From positions 558,001-622,000 of the forward strand of contig NZ_JAFCJI010000001.1 in assembly GCF_018131105.1 (NCBI RefSeq): 64,000 bases of DNA, read 5' to 3'. Of the stretch, positions 24,410-33,227 are shown piece by piece. The translations under genes were made by a program, and so were the position numbers. The notes beneath the pieces were generated by a model, which was given only the letters and a program-made list of their open reading frames with translations, was not told the origin of the DNA and searched no databases. Origin of the DNA: Bradyrhizobium manausense (GTDB lineage Bacteria; Pseudomonadota; Alphaproteobacteria; Rhizobiales; Xanthobacteraceae). The first letter of the stretch is position 1. Every line of letters begins with the position of its first letter.

Positions 24410-25630
24410 TCAGCCGATCGAGCAGGGGACGCTCAGGAAGCCGCGGAACCGAACGCGGCCGCCGCGCACGGGCTGACCGCTCACGGCGTAGCCCGGGAAG
24501 CGCGCCAGGAAGCGTGAGATCGCGATCGCGCCCTCGAGCCGCGCCAGCGCCATGCCGGCGCATTGATGCGCACCGGTGGCAAAGGCGAGGTGCCGGTTCG
24601 GCGTGCGCGCGACGTCGAAGCGTTCGGGGTCGGGAAACTGGGCGGGGTCGCGGTTGGCAGCTCCAATGCACAGCGTCACCGACGTGCCGGCTTCGAGCAT
24701 GACGCCGCCGAGCTCGACCGTCTCGGTCGTCATGCGGTTGCCGAGCTGATTCGAGCTTTCGTAACGAAGGATCTCCTCGACGGCAGTCTTGATCATGTCG
24801 GGGTTGCCGATCAGCCGCTGCTTCTGATCCGGATTGCGATGTAACGCGACGAGGCCGTTGCCGATCAGATTGGTGGTGGTCTCGTGGCCCGCATTGAGCA
24901 GGAAGATGCAGTTGTGCAGCAGCTCCTTCTCGGTCAGCCGCTCGCCGTTCTCCTCGCCCTGGATCAGCCGTGTCAGCACGTCGCGATCAGGGCTGCCCGG
25001 CTTCTGGCGCCGGCGCGCCACCAGCGTTGCGAGATAGGCGAGGAAATCCGTCACGGCCTTGTTGCCGCGGGCGGCGACCTCGGGCGACACGACCGGCTCG
25101 AGCGCGCCAAGGATTGCCAGCGACCAGTCGCGCAGCGGCGCGCGTTCCTCATGGGGGACATCGAGCAAATTGCCGATCACCTCGATCGGAATCGAGGCGG
25201 CGAAATCCTCTATCAGCTCGCAACTCCCCCTGGCCGCGATGGCGTCGAGCAGGCCGTCGACCAGCTTGACGATGTCTCCTTCCATGCCCGCGATCGCCCG
25301 CGGCGACAGTGCGCCCATGATCAGCCGCCGCACACGGGTGTGCGCGGGTGGATCGTTGAACACGAGGCTGGTGGTGTGGTGCTCGTAGAGCGGCGTGTCG
25401 CCGTATTTCGGCGCGAACTCGCGCTTCTTGTCCGAGCTGAACGATTTTGTGTTCTTGTAGGTCGTGACGAGGTCGTCGTAGCGCGTCAGGAACACGGTGC
25501 CGCTCGCAAGCCGCTTGACCGGCTCGTTCTCCCGCAGTGCACGATAAGTCGGGTAGGGATCGTCGTAGAATCCGCTGGTCAGCTTCGCCAGATCGAAACT
25601 GGCCGCCAATTCTTTCGCATCTGCGTTCAT
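24410..25630 (-). CDS. Cytochrome P450
   Basis: This is a soluble class I P450 of 406 residues. The I-helix oxygen-activation motif A-G-H-E-T-T-T, the E-x-x-R motif E-I-L-R and the heme loop F-A-T-G-A-H-Q-C-A-G (Cys near residue 357) are intact. ATG at 25630 is preferred because AGGTGA lies 8 bases before it; ATG at 25636 and GTG at 25642 are in frame. The pattern resembles CYP107/CYP203-like bacterial enzymes with small hydrophobic or aromatic substrates, but the substrate is unknown. It needs external electron partners; the ferredoxin-reductase-like protein at 10656 is a candidate. It is divergent from the split TPP enzyme. Confidence 0.92.
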   Translation of the reverse strand: MNADAKELAASFDLAKLTSGFYDDPYPTYRALRENEPVKRLASGTVFLTRYDDLVTTYKNTKSFSSDKKREFAPKYGDTPLYEHHTTSLVFNDPPAHTRVRRLIMGALSPRAIAGMEGDIVKLVDGLLDAIAARGSCELIEDFAASIPIEVIGNLLDVPHEERAPLRDWSLAILGALEPVVSPEVAARGNKAVTDFLAYLATLVARRRQKPGSPDRDVLTRLIQGEENGERLTEKELLHNCIFLLNAGHETTTNLIGNGLVALHRNPDQKQRLIGNPDMIKTAVEEILRYESSNQLGNRMTTETVELGGVMLEAGTSVTLCIGAANRDPAQFPDPERFDVARTPNRHLAFATGAHQCAGMALARLEGAIAISRFLARFPGYAVSGQPVRGGRVRFRGFLSVPCSIG

Positions 25631-25735
25631 CGCCATACTCACCTGATGACACCGATATGCCGTTTTCGCTCTTTCGAGCTTTGCGGGTCACCGTCTACAG
25701 TCATGCCGTGATTTGCAAGCCGACCGGACAGGAAA

Positions 25736-26278
25736 ATGCAGGCGCGCACTGACGCTTCCGATACGGCCCCGAAGTGGCCCGACGATATTTTCGCGACCTT
25801 GCAACGCTTCGACGTCCGGCAGGTGCCTTACGTGCCCGATGCCGGCCATTCGAAGCTGATCCAGCGCGTGCTGACTTCATCGACGATGCGCGGCATTCCG
25901 CTGACGACGGAGGAGGAGGGTGTGGCGCTGCTTGCCGGCGCCTGGACCGGCGGCCAGCGCGGCGTGCTGCTGATGCAGTCGAGCGGCGTCGGCAATTGCA
26001 TCAACATGCTGTCGCTGATCCCGATCCTGCGCTTTCCGTTCCTCACCCTCGTGACCATGCGCGGCGAGTGGGGCGAGTTCAATCCGTGGCAGGTGCCGAT
26101 GGGCTCGACCACGCAGGGCGTGTTCGAGCTCTCCGGCATCAAGGTGCTGCGCGCCTCGAACGCAGCCGAGGTGCCGGCGGTGTTGGAGGCGGCTGCGGCG
26201 CAGGCCTACAACGCGCTCACGCCTACCGCCGTCCTGCTGTCGCAGCGCCTGATCGGCGCCAAGGTTTTCACCAAATGA
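25736..26278 (+). CDS. TPP-dependent decarboxylase, alpha (PYR-domain) subunit
   Basis: This 180-residue protein is the N-terminal half of a thiamine-diphosphate enzyme, of the split type seen in sulfopyruvate decarboxylase (ComD) and related phosphonopyruvate decarboxylases. The conserved glutamate that activates the cofactor lies in T-T-E-E-E-G at residues 57-62. Only the PYR domain is present; the PP domain is the next gene, with an ATGA overlap. The two chains would form an active heteromer that decarboxylates a 2-keto acid. The substrate is not determined; no sulfolactate or phosphonate genes are adjacent. Confidence 0.82.
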   Translation: MQARTDASDTAPKWPDDIFATLQRFDVRQVPYVPDAGHSKLIQRVLTSSTMRGIPLTTEEEGVALLAGAWTGGQRGVLLMQSSGVGNCINMLSLIPILRFPFLTLVTMRGEWGEFNPWQVPMGSTTQGVFELSGIKVLRASNAAEVPAVLEAAAAQAYNALTPTAVLLSQRLIGAKVFTK

Positions 26279-26865
26279 GCAAGGCCAATCTCCTCGACCG
26301 CCGCCAGGTGGTCTCCGCGCTGCTTGCTGATCGCAAGGACGTGGTTGCGATCGGAGGCCTCGGTGCCTCCACCAACGACATCACCGCCGCGGGCGATCAC
26401 GCCCGCAACTTCTATCTCTGGGGTGGCATGGGTGGCGCCGCGATGATCGGCCTGGGCCTGGCGATCGCGCAGCCGAAACTGCCGGTGCTTGTCATCACCG
26501 GCGACGGCGAGATGCTGATGGGCATGGGCAGCCTGGCCACCATCGGCCTGCAGAAGCCGTCCAACCTCTCGATCGTCGTGCTGGATAACGAGGCTTATGG
26601 CGAGACAGGCGGCCAGACCAGCCACACCTCGGCTGCCGCCGACTTGGTGGGCGTTGCCAGAGCCTGCGGCATCGCCGACAGCCGGGCGATCTCGACCATG
26701 GCCGAGGTGGAAGGCTTCGCCAAAGCCGTCCACCACCTCTCGGCGGGGCCCCGGTTTGCCAATGTGAAAATCGACAGCGCCAACGTCGAGCGGATCCTCC
26801 CGAGCCGGGACGGCACCTACATCGTCAACCGGATCCGCGGCGACCTCGGTTTCCAGCCGATCTGA
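26275..26865 (+). CDS. TPP-dependent decarboxylase, beta (PP-domain) subunit
   Basis: This is the 196-residue C-terminal half of the TPP enzyme. The cofactor diphosphate motif G-D-G-E (residues 76-79) is followed about 27 residues later by the metal-binding asparagine N105 in L-D-N-E-A-Y-G. G-G-M-G near residue 50 is also typical. Its ATG overlaps the alpha-subunit stop, so the chains are likely made in equal amounts. It is similar in layout to ComE, and the reaction would be non-oxidative decarboxylation of a 2-keto acid. Confidence 0.85.
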   Translation: MSKANLLDRRQVVSALLADRKDVVAIGGLGASTNDITAAGDHARNFYLWGGMGGAAMIGLGLAIAQPKLPVLVITGDGEMLMGMGSLATIGLQKPSNLSIVVLDNEAYGETGGQTSHTSAAADLVGVARACGIADSRAISTMAEVEGFAKAVHHLSAGPRFANVKIDSANVERILPSRDGTYIVNRIRGDLGFQPI

Positions 26866-26975
26866 CGCCGGCCTCCGATCTGGCTCCCTGACGGGGCGGC
26901 GTCCTCCCGCAGCGGTACCCTGTGACCAATTTCCAACGGTTTCTCACGCACTTAGGTTGCGATGCAGCATTCTGC

Positions 26976-27010
26976 TTGACTTTGGCGTGGGTGAGTGCTT
27001 ACTCACTAGC
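26976..27010 (+). promoter_or_regulatory. Promoter and palindromic operator of the TetR-RND operon
   Basis: TTGACT at 26976-26981 is a good -35. At 17 bases the -10 region (TTACTC, 26999-27004) lies inside the perfect palindrome GTGAGT-GCTT-ACTCAC at 26991-27006. This is a typical TetR operator length and position. The predicted transcription start falls on or within a few bases of the ATG at 27011, so the mRNA may be leaderless or nearly so. Confidence 0.65.
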
Positions 27011-27712
27011 ATGAGCTCATTGCGTATGACGAGCGACCTGAGGCGTCAATTGATCCTCGGAGCCGCGAAACGCTGCTTTGCCCGACACGGCTACAACGGC
27101 ACCACGACGAAGAGCGTGGCGGCCGCTGCTGCCATTTCCGAGGCGCTGCTATTCAAGCATTTCCCGTCCAAGGCGGCGCTCTATGCCGAAATCCTCAGCG
27201 ACGAATGCGAGGCGGACCCGGCGCTCACCGAGCTGCTCGAGCGGGAGCCGTCGACAGCCACCCTGGTCGAGTTGATCCGTGGCATGGTCCAGCATTTCCT
27301 GCTGATCGCCGACGGCCCCGACCAGGAAGAGGCGCAGCGTCTGCGACTGATGGCCACTAGTCATCTGGATGATGGCGAATTCGCTCGTTTGCTATATGCC
27401 AAGATCGAGACGCTGATCGGAGCGGTCTTCGTCGCCTCGCTCGAGCGCGCGGTCGCCGCCGGCGATGCGCGGGCTTGTGGCAGTGAGCCGCTCAATCTGT
27501 TCTGGTTTGCGCATCATACGGTGATGACCGCTGCGCTGACCAGACTGCCCTCCGTGCCCTGTCTCGCCTATGGCAGGGCGAACGATCTGGAGCGGCAGCT
27601 CTGTGAGTTTCTCCTGAGGGGTATCGGACTTAACGACGCCGCAATTGCTTCGCATCTGGGCCACGATCAGGCCGCCTGTGCGGGCAAAACGGCGATTGCA
27701 GAAAGCGCATGA
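27011..27712 (+). CDS. TetR-family regulator of the RND efflux operon
   Basis: This is a 233-residue TetR repressor. The DNA-binding domain reads I-L-G-A-A-K-R-C-F-A-R-H-G, T-T-K-S-V-A-A-A-A-A-I-S-E and L-F-K-H-F-P-S-K-A-A-L-Y, which is a full family match. ATG at 27011 stands 4 bases after the palindromic operator; ATG at 27026 is an alternative. The stop overlaps the start of the membrane-fusion gene (ATGA), so regulator and pump are one transcript, with autorepression through the operator. The ligand is probably a pump substrate. Confidence 0.9.
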   Translation: MSSLRMTSDLRRQLILGAAKRCFARHGYNGTTTKSVAAAAAISEALLFKHFPSKAALYAEILSDECEADPALTELLEREPSTATLVELIRGMVQHFLLIADGPDQEEAQRLRLMATSHLDDGEFARLLYAKIETLIGAVFVASLERAVAAGDARACGSEPLNLFWFAHHTVMTAALTRLPSVPCLAYGRANDLERQLCEFLLRGIGLNDAAIASHLGHDQAACAGKTAIAESA

Positions 27713-28908
27713 CAATGAACATCGTAGCCGAAAACAAGATTTCGGGCGAACCGATCGACAGCAAGGCTCCCAAGCGTCCGGTCCGGCCGGTGCTCTGGTT
27801 CATCATCATCGGCACGCTCCTCGGCGCGCTGGTCGGTGGTCTCGTCTGGTTCAACTATTTCCGTGGCCAGATGATCAAGCAGTTCTTCGCCAACAACAAG
27901 CCGCCGCCGACGGCAGTCAGCGTGGCGGAAGCGAAGTCCGAAGTGGTACCGAACCTGCTGACCGCGGTCGGCAGCCTCGTCGCCGTGCACCAGGTCGACG
28001 TCAGCGCCGACGTCAACGGTCGCGTCACCGAGATCAAGTTCGAGCCGGGCGCCCATGTCGAGGCCGGCATGCCGCTGGTGCAGCTGTTCGACGCGCCGGA
28101 CCAGGGTGACCTCGCCAACTACAAGGCGCAGGCAACGGTCGCGCAGCTGTCGCTCGATCGCGCCAAGCAACTGGCCTCGCGCCAATTCGGTCCGCAGGCG
28201 ACCGTGGATTCCGCGCAGGCCGCCTATGATCAGGCAATGGCCGGCATCGCCAAGACCGAAGCGCTGATTTCGCAGAAGCTGGTGCGCGCCCCGTTCGCCG
28301 GCGATCTCGGTGTCCGCAAGGTTGAGGTTGGCCAATATCTCACCGCCGGCACGGCCATCGTCTCGCTGACGGATCTGTCCGAGCTGTGGGCCAACTTCAC
28401 CGTGACAGAAAAGGACTCTGGCAACCTCAAGGTCGGGCAGCAAGTCCGGCTGAAGGTCGACGCCTATCCGGGCCGCACCTTCGACGGCAAGATCACCACG
28501 ATCGAGCCGCAGATTGCCGCTGACACCCGCAACATTCGCGTGCAGGCAACGATTGCCAACCCGGAGAAGATCCTGAAGCCGGGCATGTTCGTGACCACCA
28601 CGGTGGTACTGCCGGACAAGCCGGCCGTGATCACCGTTCCGGAGACGGCGGTTGATTACACGCTGTACGGCGACTCGGTGTTCTTGATCACCGAGAAGAA
28701 GGGCGAAGACGGCAAGACCAGCCTGAGTGCGGTTCGCACCTTCGTGCAGACCGGCAACCGGGTCGACGGTCGCGCTGAAATCCTCAAGGGCCTGAAGGTG
28801 GGCGACAAGGTCGTCGCCGTCGGCCAGCTCAAGCTGCAATCGGGCGCTGCGGTCGCGATTTCGACCGACCCGGCTCCGCCGATCCCGGCCCAGCCGCCGC
28901 GTTACTGA
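27709..28908 (+). CDS. RND efflux membrane-fusion (periplasmic adaptor) protein
   Basis: This is a 399-residue adaptor of the HlyD/AcrA class. One N-terminal membrane segment (about residues 28-49) follows a basic cytoplasmic stretch. Then come the lipoyl-like half motifs (V-S-A-D-V-N-G-R-V-T-E and V-R-A-P-F-A-G-D-L-G), a short coiled hairpin between them, and a beta-barrel domain. No lipobox is present, so it is anchored by the transmembrane helix. It links the RND pump to an outer-membrane channel; no TolC-type gene is encoded nearby. Confidence 0.92.
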   Translation: MTMNIVAENKISGEPIDSKAPKRPVRPVLWFIIIGTLLGALVGGLVWFNYFRGQMIKQFFANNKPPPTAVSVAEAKSEVVPNLLTAVGSLVAVHQVDVSADVNGRVTEIKFEPGAHVEAGMPLVQLFDAPDQGDLANYKAQATVAQLSLDRAKQLASRQFGPQATVDSAQAAYDQAMAGIAKTEALISQKLVRAPFAGDLGVRKVEVGQYLTAGTAIVSLTDLSELWANFTVTEKDSGNLKVGQQVRLKVDAYPGRTFDGKITTIEPQIAADTRNIRVQATIANPEKILKPGMFVTTTVVLPDKPAVITVPETAVDYTLYGDSVFLITEKKGEDGKTSLSAVRTFVQTGNRVDGRAEILKGLKVGDKVVAVGQLKLQSGAAVAISTDPAPPIPAQPPRY

Positions 28909-28976
28909 CAATACACTCACGTGATCCGGCATGGCCGGGTCACGTCTCGTGAGACAAAGAAATCGAGATCGCCGCG

Positions 28977-31900
28977 ATGCGCTTTACTGATATTTTCATC
29001 AAACGCCCGGTCCTGTCGGTCGTTGTCAGCCTGCTGATCCTGCTGATCGGCCTGCGCGCGGCGATGGTGCTGCCGATCCGGCAATATCCGAAGCTGTCGA
29101 ACACGGTCATCAACATCACCACCGTCTATCCCGGCGCATCCGCGGATCTGATCCAGGGCTTCATCACGACGCCGATCGAGCAAGCGGTCGCTTCCGCCGA
29201 AGGTGTCGACTACATGACCTCGTCCTCGGTGCTCGGCACATCGACGATCCAGGTCTACATCAAGCTGAACTTCGATCCGAACCAGGCGCTCACCGAGGTG
29301 CTGGCCAAGACGAATTCGGTCAAATACCTGATCCCGAAGGAATCCAACGATCCGATCGTCACCAAGACGACGGGCCAGACCACGGCCGTGATGTATCTCG
29401 GCTTCTCCTCCGACGAACTGTCGGGCTCGGCGATCTCGGACTATCTGACACGCGTGGTGCAACCGGTGCTGTCGACCGTCGATGGCGTGGCCTCCGCCGA
29501 CATCCTGGGCGCCCAGAACTTTGCGATGCGGCTGTGGCTTGATCCCGTGAAGATGGCCGGCCGCAATGTCTCGCCGGCCGACGTCGCATCGGCAATCGCC
29601 GCCAACAACTTCCAGTCCGCGGCAGGCCAGACCAAGGGCTATCTGATCGTCTCGAACGTCTCGACGAATACGGGCCTGACCGACGTCAACCAGTTCAGAA
29701 AGATGATCGTCAAGGCGAAGGACGGCGGTTTCGTGCGGATGGAGGACATCGCAACCGTCGAACTTGCAGCCCAGAGCACCGACGCGAGCGTCGCCTTCAA
29801 CGGCGAGCACGCGATCTTCATCGGCGTGCAGGCCACCCCGCAGGGCAACCCGCTGACGCTGGTCAAGGGCGTGCGCGCGCTGTTCCCCGAGCTTGAGCGC
29901 AACCTGCCGCCGTCGATGAAGATGAAGGTCGCCTACGATTCGACCAAGTTCATTCAGTCCTCGATCGACGAGGTCGAGAAGACGCTGGGCGAAGCTATCA
30001 TCATCGTGATCGTGGTGATCTTCCTGTTCCTGGCCTCGTTCCGCTCCGTCATCATTCCGGTCGTCACGATTCCGCTGTCGATGATCGGCGTTTGTACATT
30101 GATGCTGGCGCTGGGCTTCAGCTTCAATCTCTTGACCCTGCTCGCGATGGTGCTCGCAATCGGCCTCGTGGTCGACGATGCCATCGTCGTGGTGGAGAAC
30201 ATCCATCGCCATCTGGAAGAAGGGAAGACGCCGGTTCAGGCCTCGCTGGAGGGCGCGCGCGAAATCGTCGGTCCCGTCGTCTCGATGACGATCACGCTCG
30301 CGGCCGTGTACGCACCGATCGGCTTCCTCGGCGGCCTCACCGGTTCGCTGTTCCGCGAATTCGCCTTCACGCTCGCGGGCTCGGTGATCGTCTCCGGCAT
30401 CATTGCTCTGACGCTTTCGCCTATGATGTGCTCGGTGCTGCTCAAGAACACTGAAGAGGGCCGTTTCGCCAAGCTCGTCAACAAGGTGTTCGGCGCGCTG
30501 ACGCGCTGGTACGGGCGCAGGCTCGACCGCTCGCTCGACTACAAGGCGATCACGGGCCTGTTCGCCGTGACGATCCTCGGGCTCGTCGGCTTCCTCTACA
30601 TGCACACCTCGAAAGAGCTGGCGCCGGAGGAAGACCAGGGTATCGTGTTCGCGGTGACCAAGGCGCCGAAATACGCCAACATCGACTATGTCGATTTCTA
30701 CGGTGAGAAGCTCGACAAGGAATTCCAGAAGTTCCCCGAGACCGATCTGCGCTTCGTGCTGAACGGCATCAACGGTCCGCAGGGCGGCATCGCCGGCATG
30801 CTGCTCAAGCCGTGGGATGAGCGCAAGCGCTCGTCGATCGCATTGAAGCCGCTGGTCCAGGCCGAACTTTCCAAGATCGAGGGCGTGCAGGCGTTTGCAT
30901 TCAACCTGCCGCCGCTGCCGGGTGGGCCGGGCGGTCTGCCGGTGCAGATGGTCATTAGCTCCACCGCGGGCTTTCAGACCGTCTTTGAGCAGATGGAGAA
31001 GCTGAAGGACGCCGCGCGCAAGAGTGGCATGTTCATCGTCTCTGACAGCGACCTTGCCTATAACCAGCCGAACGTCGAGGTCACGATCGATCGTACCAAG
31101 GCCCAAGATCTCGGCGTCAACATGCAGAACCTCGGCTCTACCCTCGCGATTTTGCTCGGCGGCAACTACATCAACCGCTTCAATCTCCAGGGCCGTTCGT
31201 ATCAAGTGATTCCGCAGGTGCCGCGAGGCCAGCGCCTCTCGCCGGAATCGCTCGGCGGCTATTATGTCGCGACCAACACCGGACAGCAGCTCCCGCTGTC
31301 GACCGTGGTCTCGATCAAGACCAAGACCGACCCGAACTCGCTGACGCACTACAATCAGCTCAACTCGGCGACGTTCTCGGCCGTGCCGATGCCCGGCGTG
31401 ACCGTCGGTGCCGCGGTGGACTTCCTCGAGGGCGAAGCCAAGAAAATGCCGCAGGGCTTCAGCCACGACTATCTCGCCGATAGCCGGCAATATGTTCAGG
31501 AAGGCAACCAGCTCGCGATCACCTTCGGCTTCGCGCTGATCATCATTTTCCTGGTGCTGGCGGCGCAGTTCGAGAGTCTTCGCGATCCGCTGGTCATCAT
31601 GATCTCGGTGCCGATGGCAATCGTCGGCGCGCTGATCCCGCTGTTCTTCGGCGTCGCGACCATGAACATCTACACCCAGGTCGGCCTGCTGACCCTGGTC
31701 GGGCTGATCACCAAGCATGGCATCCTGATGGTGGAGTTCGCCAACGAGCTCCAGATCAACGAACGGCTCGACCGGCGTTCAGCCATCGAGATGTCGGCCC
31801 GCATCCGGTTGCGGCCGATCCTGATGACGACGGCTGCGATGGTCACCGGCCTGATCCCGCTGCTGACTGCAACGGGTGCCGGTGCGGCCAGCCGCTTCTC

Positions 31901-32072
31901 GATCGGCCTCGTGGTCGTTGCCGGCATGTCGATTGGCACGCTGTTCACCCTGTTCGTGCTGCCGGCCGTCTATGTCGTGCTGGCGACCGACCATCGCGCG
32001 GCAGCCGATTCCGAGCGGAACAAGCAGGTGAACGAACTCGATCTCGACACCAAGGCGCTACGGACGACCTGA
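28977..32072 (+). CDS. RND efflux transporter, HAE1/AcrB family
   Basis: This is an inner-membrane proton-driven drug exporter of 1031 residues, the usual size. Twelve hydrophobic segments lie in the standard 1+5+1+5 layout, with two large periplasmic loops. The N-terminal F-I-K-R-P-V motif and the D-D pair in the fourth membrane segment (L-V-V-D-D-A-I-V-V-V-E-N) needed for proton relay are intact. It is the last gene of the TetR-MFP-RND operon and is followed by a strong terminator. The pattern is closer to MexF/MdtB-like pumps than to metal exporters. Confidence 0.95.
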   Translation: MRFTDIFIKRPVLSVVVSLLILLIGLRAAMVLPIRQYPKLSNTVINITTVYPGASADLIQGFITTPIEQAVASAEGVDYMTSSSVLGTSTIQVYIKLNFDPNQALTEVLAKTNSVKYLIPKESNDPIVTKTTGQTTAVMYLGFSSDELSGSAISDYLTRVVQPVLSTVDGVASADILGAQNFAMRLWLDPVKMAGRNVSPADVASAIAANNFQSAAGQTKGYLIVSNVSTNTGLTDVNQFRKMIVKAKDGGFVRMEDIATVELAAQSTDASVAFNGEHAIFIGVQATPQGNPLTLVKGVRALFPELERNLPPSMKMKVAYDSTKFIQSSIDEVEKTLGEAIIIVIVVIFLFLASFRSVIIPVVTIPLSMIGVCTLMLALGFSFNLLTLLAMVLAIGLVVDDAIVVVENIHRHLEEGKTPVQASLEGAREIVGPVVSMTITLAAVYAPIGFLGGLTGSLFREFAFTLAGSVIVSGIIALTLSPMMCSVLLKNTEEGRFAKLVNKVFGALTRWYGRRLDRSLDYKAITGLFAVTILGLVGFLYMHTSKELAPEEDQGIVFAVTKAPKYANIDYVDFYGEKLDKEFQKFPETDLRFVLNGINGPQGGIAGMLLKPWDERKRSSIALKPLVQAELSKIEGVQAFAFNLPPLPGGPGGLPVQMVISSTAGFQTVFEQMEKLKDAARKSGMFIVSDSDLAYNQPNVEVTIDRTKAQDLGVNMQNLGSTLAILLGGNYINRFNLQGRSYQVIPQVPRGQRLSPESLGGYYVATNTGQQLPLSTVVSIKTKTDPNSLTHYNQLNSATFSAVPMPGVTVGAAVDFLEGEAKKMPQGFSHDYLADSRQYVQEGNQLAITFGFALIIIFLVLAAQFESLRDPLVIMISVPMAIVGALIPLFFGVATMNIYTQVGLLTLVGLITKHGILMVEFANELQINERLDRRSAIEMSARIRLRPILMTTAAMVTGLIPLLTATGAGAASRFSIGLVVVAGMSIGTLFTLFVLPAVYVVLATDHRAAADSERNKQVNELDLDTKALRTT

Positions 32073-32095
32073 TCAAGTCCCGATTTGCGTGCGAA

Positions 32096-32129
32096 GCGGC
32101 AACAGCCATCGCTGTTGCCGCTTTTTTTT
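32096..32129 (+). terminator. Rho-independent terminator after the RND operon
   Basis: GCGGCAACAGC at 32096-32106 and its exact complement GCTGTTGCCGC at 32111-32121 form an 11-base-pair stem with a CATC loop. Eight T residues follow at 32122-32129. It lies 23 bases after the RND stop codon. Confidence 0.95.
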
Positions 32130-32189
32130 GTCGCGCGAGATCCCGTATGATGACGGCCGAAGCGCCGATACGTTTGGGCAGGTCGTCGG

Positions 32190-33173
32190 ATGAAGAGACG
32201 TGAATTTCTGGCCGTGCTTGGCGGGGCGGCACTGGCGCGCCCCGGCATGGCGTCGGCCGATGCGCCTGGTCGCATCTATCGCGTCGCCACGGTGACGCCG
32301 ATCGCGCCGGTGACGGCGGAGAGCCGGGGCGGCAAGATTTTGCTCAAGGTGCTCGAGGAACGTGGTTTCAAGCTCGGCCAGAACCTGGCCTTCGAAGCGC
32401 GAGGCGCGCTCGGAGACGTCACGATGCTGCCCGCGCTGATCGCGGAGCTGAAGGCAAAAAGTGTCGATGTCATCGTGATCATCGGCTACCCGACGGCGAT
32501 GGCCGCTAAGGCGGCCGGCATCCCCACGGTAGCGGCCAGCGGTGTCGGCGACCCCGTCGAAACCAGGCTGATCGAGAGCTTGGCCCATCCAGGCGGCAAG
32601 ATCACCGGCATTTCGGATGTCGCAGCCACGCTCAGCGCCAAGCGGCTGTCGCTCCTCAAGGAGGTGTCACCGAGGCTGACCAAGGTTGCGATGCTCTGGA
32701 ACAAGGACGACCTTGGCATGACCATGCGCTATCAGGCGTCCGCGAAGGCGGCCCAGGCGCTTGGACTGACAGTGCAGGCATTGGGCGTGCGCGAACCTGA
32801 CGATTTCGACGAAGCCTTTTCAGTGATGAACGGCGATTTGCCCGACGGCATCCTGATGGTGGCGGACGCGCTGACCATTCTCAATCGCGAGCGCGTGTTC
32901 GAGTTCGCGGCCGTCCGAAGGTTGCCGGCGATGTACGAATTCGACGAATTCGCCCGCGATGGCGGTCTGATGTCCTACGGCGCGGACTCCGGGGAATCCT
33001 TCGAACGGGCGGCCGCGCTGGTTGCACGCATCCTCAACGGAGCGAATCCCGGCGACCTGCCATTCGAGCTGCCGACCCGCTACCCCCTGGTGATCAACCT
33101 CAAGACGGCCAAGGCAACCGGACTTGAAATTCCGCCGACGATGCTGGCACTTGCCGACGAGGTGATCGAGTAA
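32190..33173 (+). CDS. ABC-type substrate-binding protein, TrpX/YtnP-like (DUF534 class)
   Basis: This is a 327-residue type I periplasmic binding protein of the tryptophan/tyrosine (TrpX) class. The N-terminus has R-R-E-F-L, like a twin-arginine-type export signal, followed by a short hydrophobic stretch and A-S-A-D-A. Typical elements are G-D-P-V-E-T-R-L-I-E-S-L-A-H-P-G-G-K-I-T-G and the C-terminal T-R-Y-P-L-V-I-N-L-K-T-A-K-A. No permease or ATPase follows. It is 54 bases before a Cache-domain histidine kinase on the same strand, so it may present a ligand to that sensor rather than to a transporter. Confidence 0.85.
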   Translation: MKRREFLAVLGGAALARPGMASADAPGRIYRVATVTPIAPVTAESRGGKILLKVLEERGFKLGQNLAFEARGALGDVTMLPALIAELKAKSVDVIVIIGYPTAMAAKAAGIPTVAASGVGDPVETRLIESLAHPGGKITGISDVAATLSAKRLSLLKEVSPRLTKVAMLWNKDDLGMTMRYQASAKAAQALGLTVQALGVREPDDFDEAFSVMNGDLPDGILMVADALTILNRERVFEFAAVRRLPAMYEFDEFARDGGLMSYGADSGESFERAAALVARILNGANPGDLPFELPTRYPLVINLKTAKATGLEIPPTMLALADEVIE

Positions 33174-33227
33174 CCTTGTGCGCTGCAGCGAGAGACAAGG
33201 TCCGGGCTTCTTGCTAGGCTTGGGGGA

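Noticed and set aside
28917..31718. Very long open frame (about 930 codons) antisense to the RND transporter
   Set aside because: It is the complement of a clear AcrB-type gene in GC-rich DNA, is rich in Arg, His, Asp and Gln, and shows no domain, so it is a shadow of codon bias.
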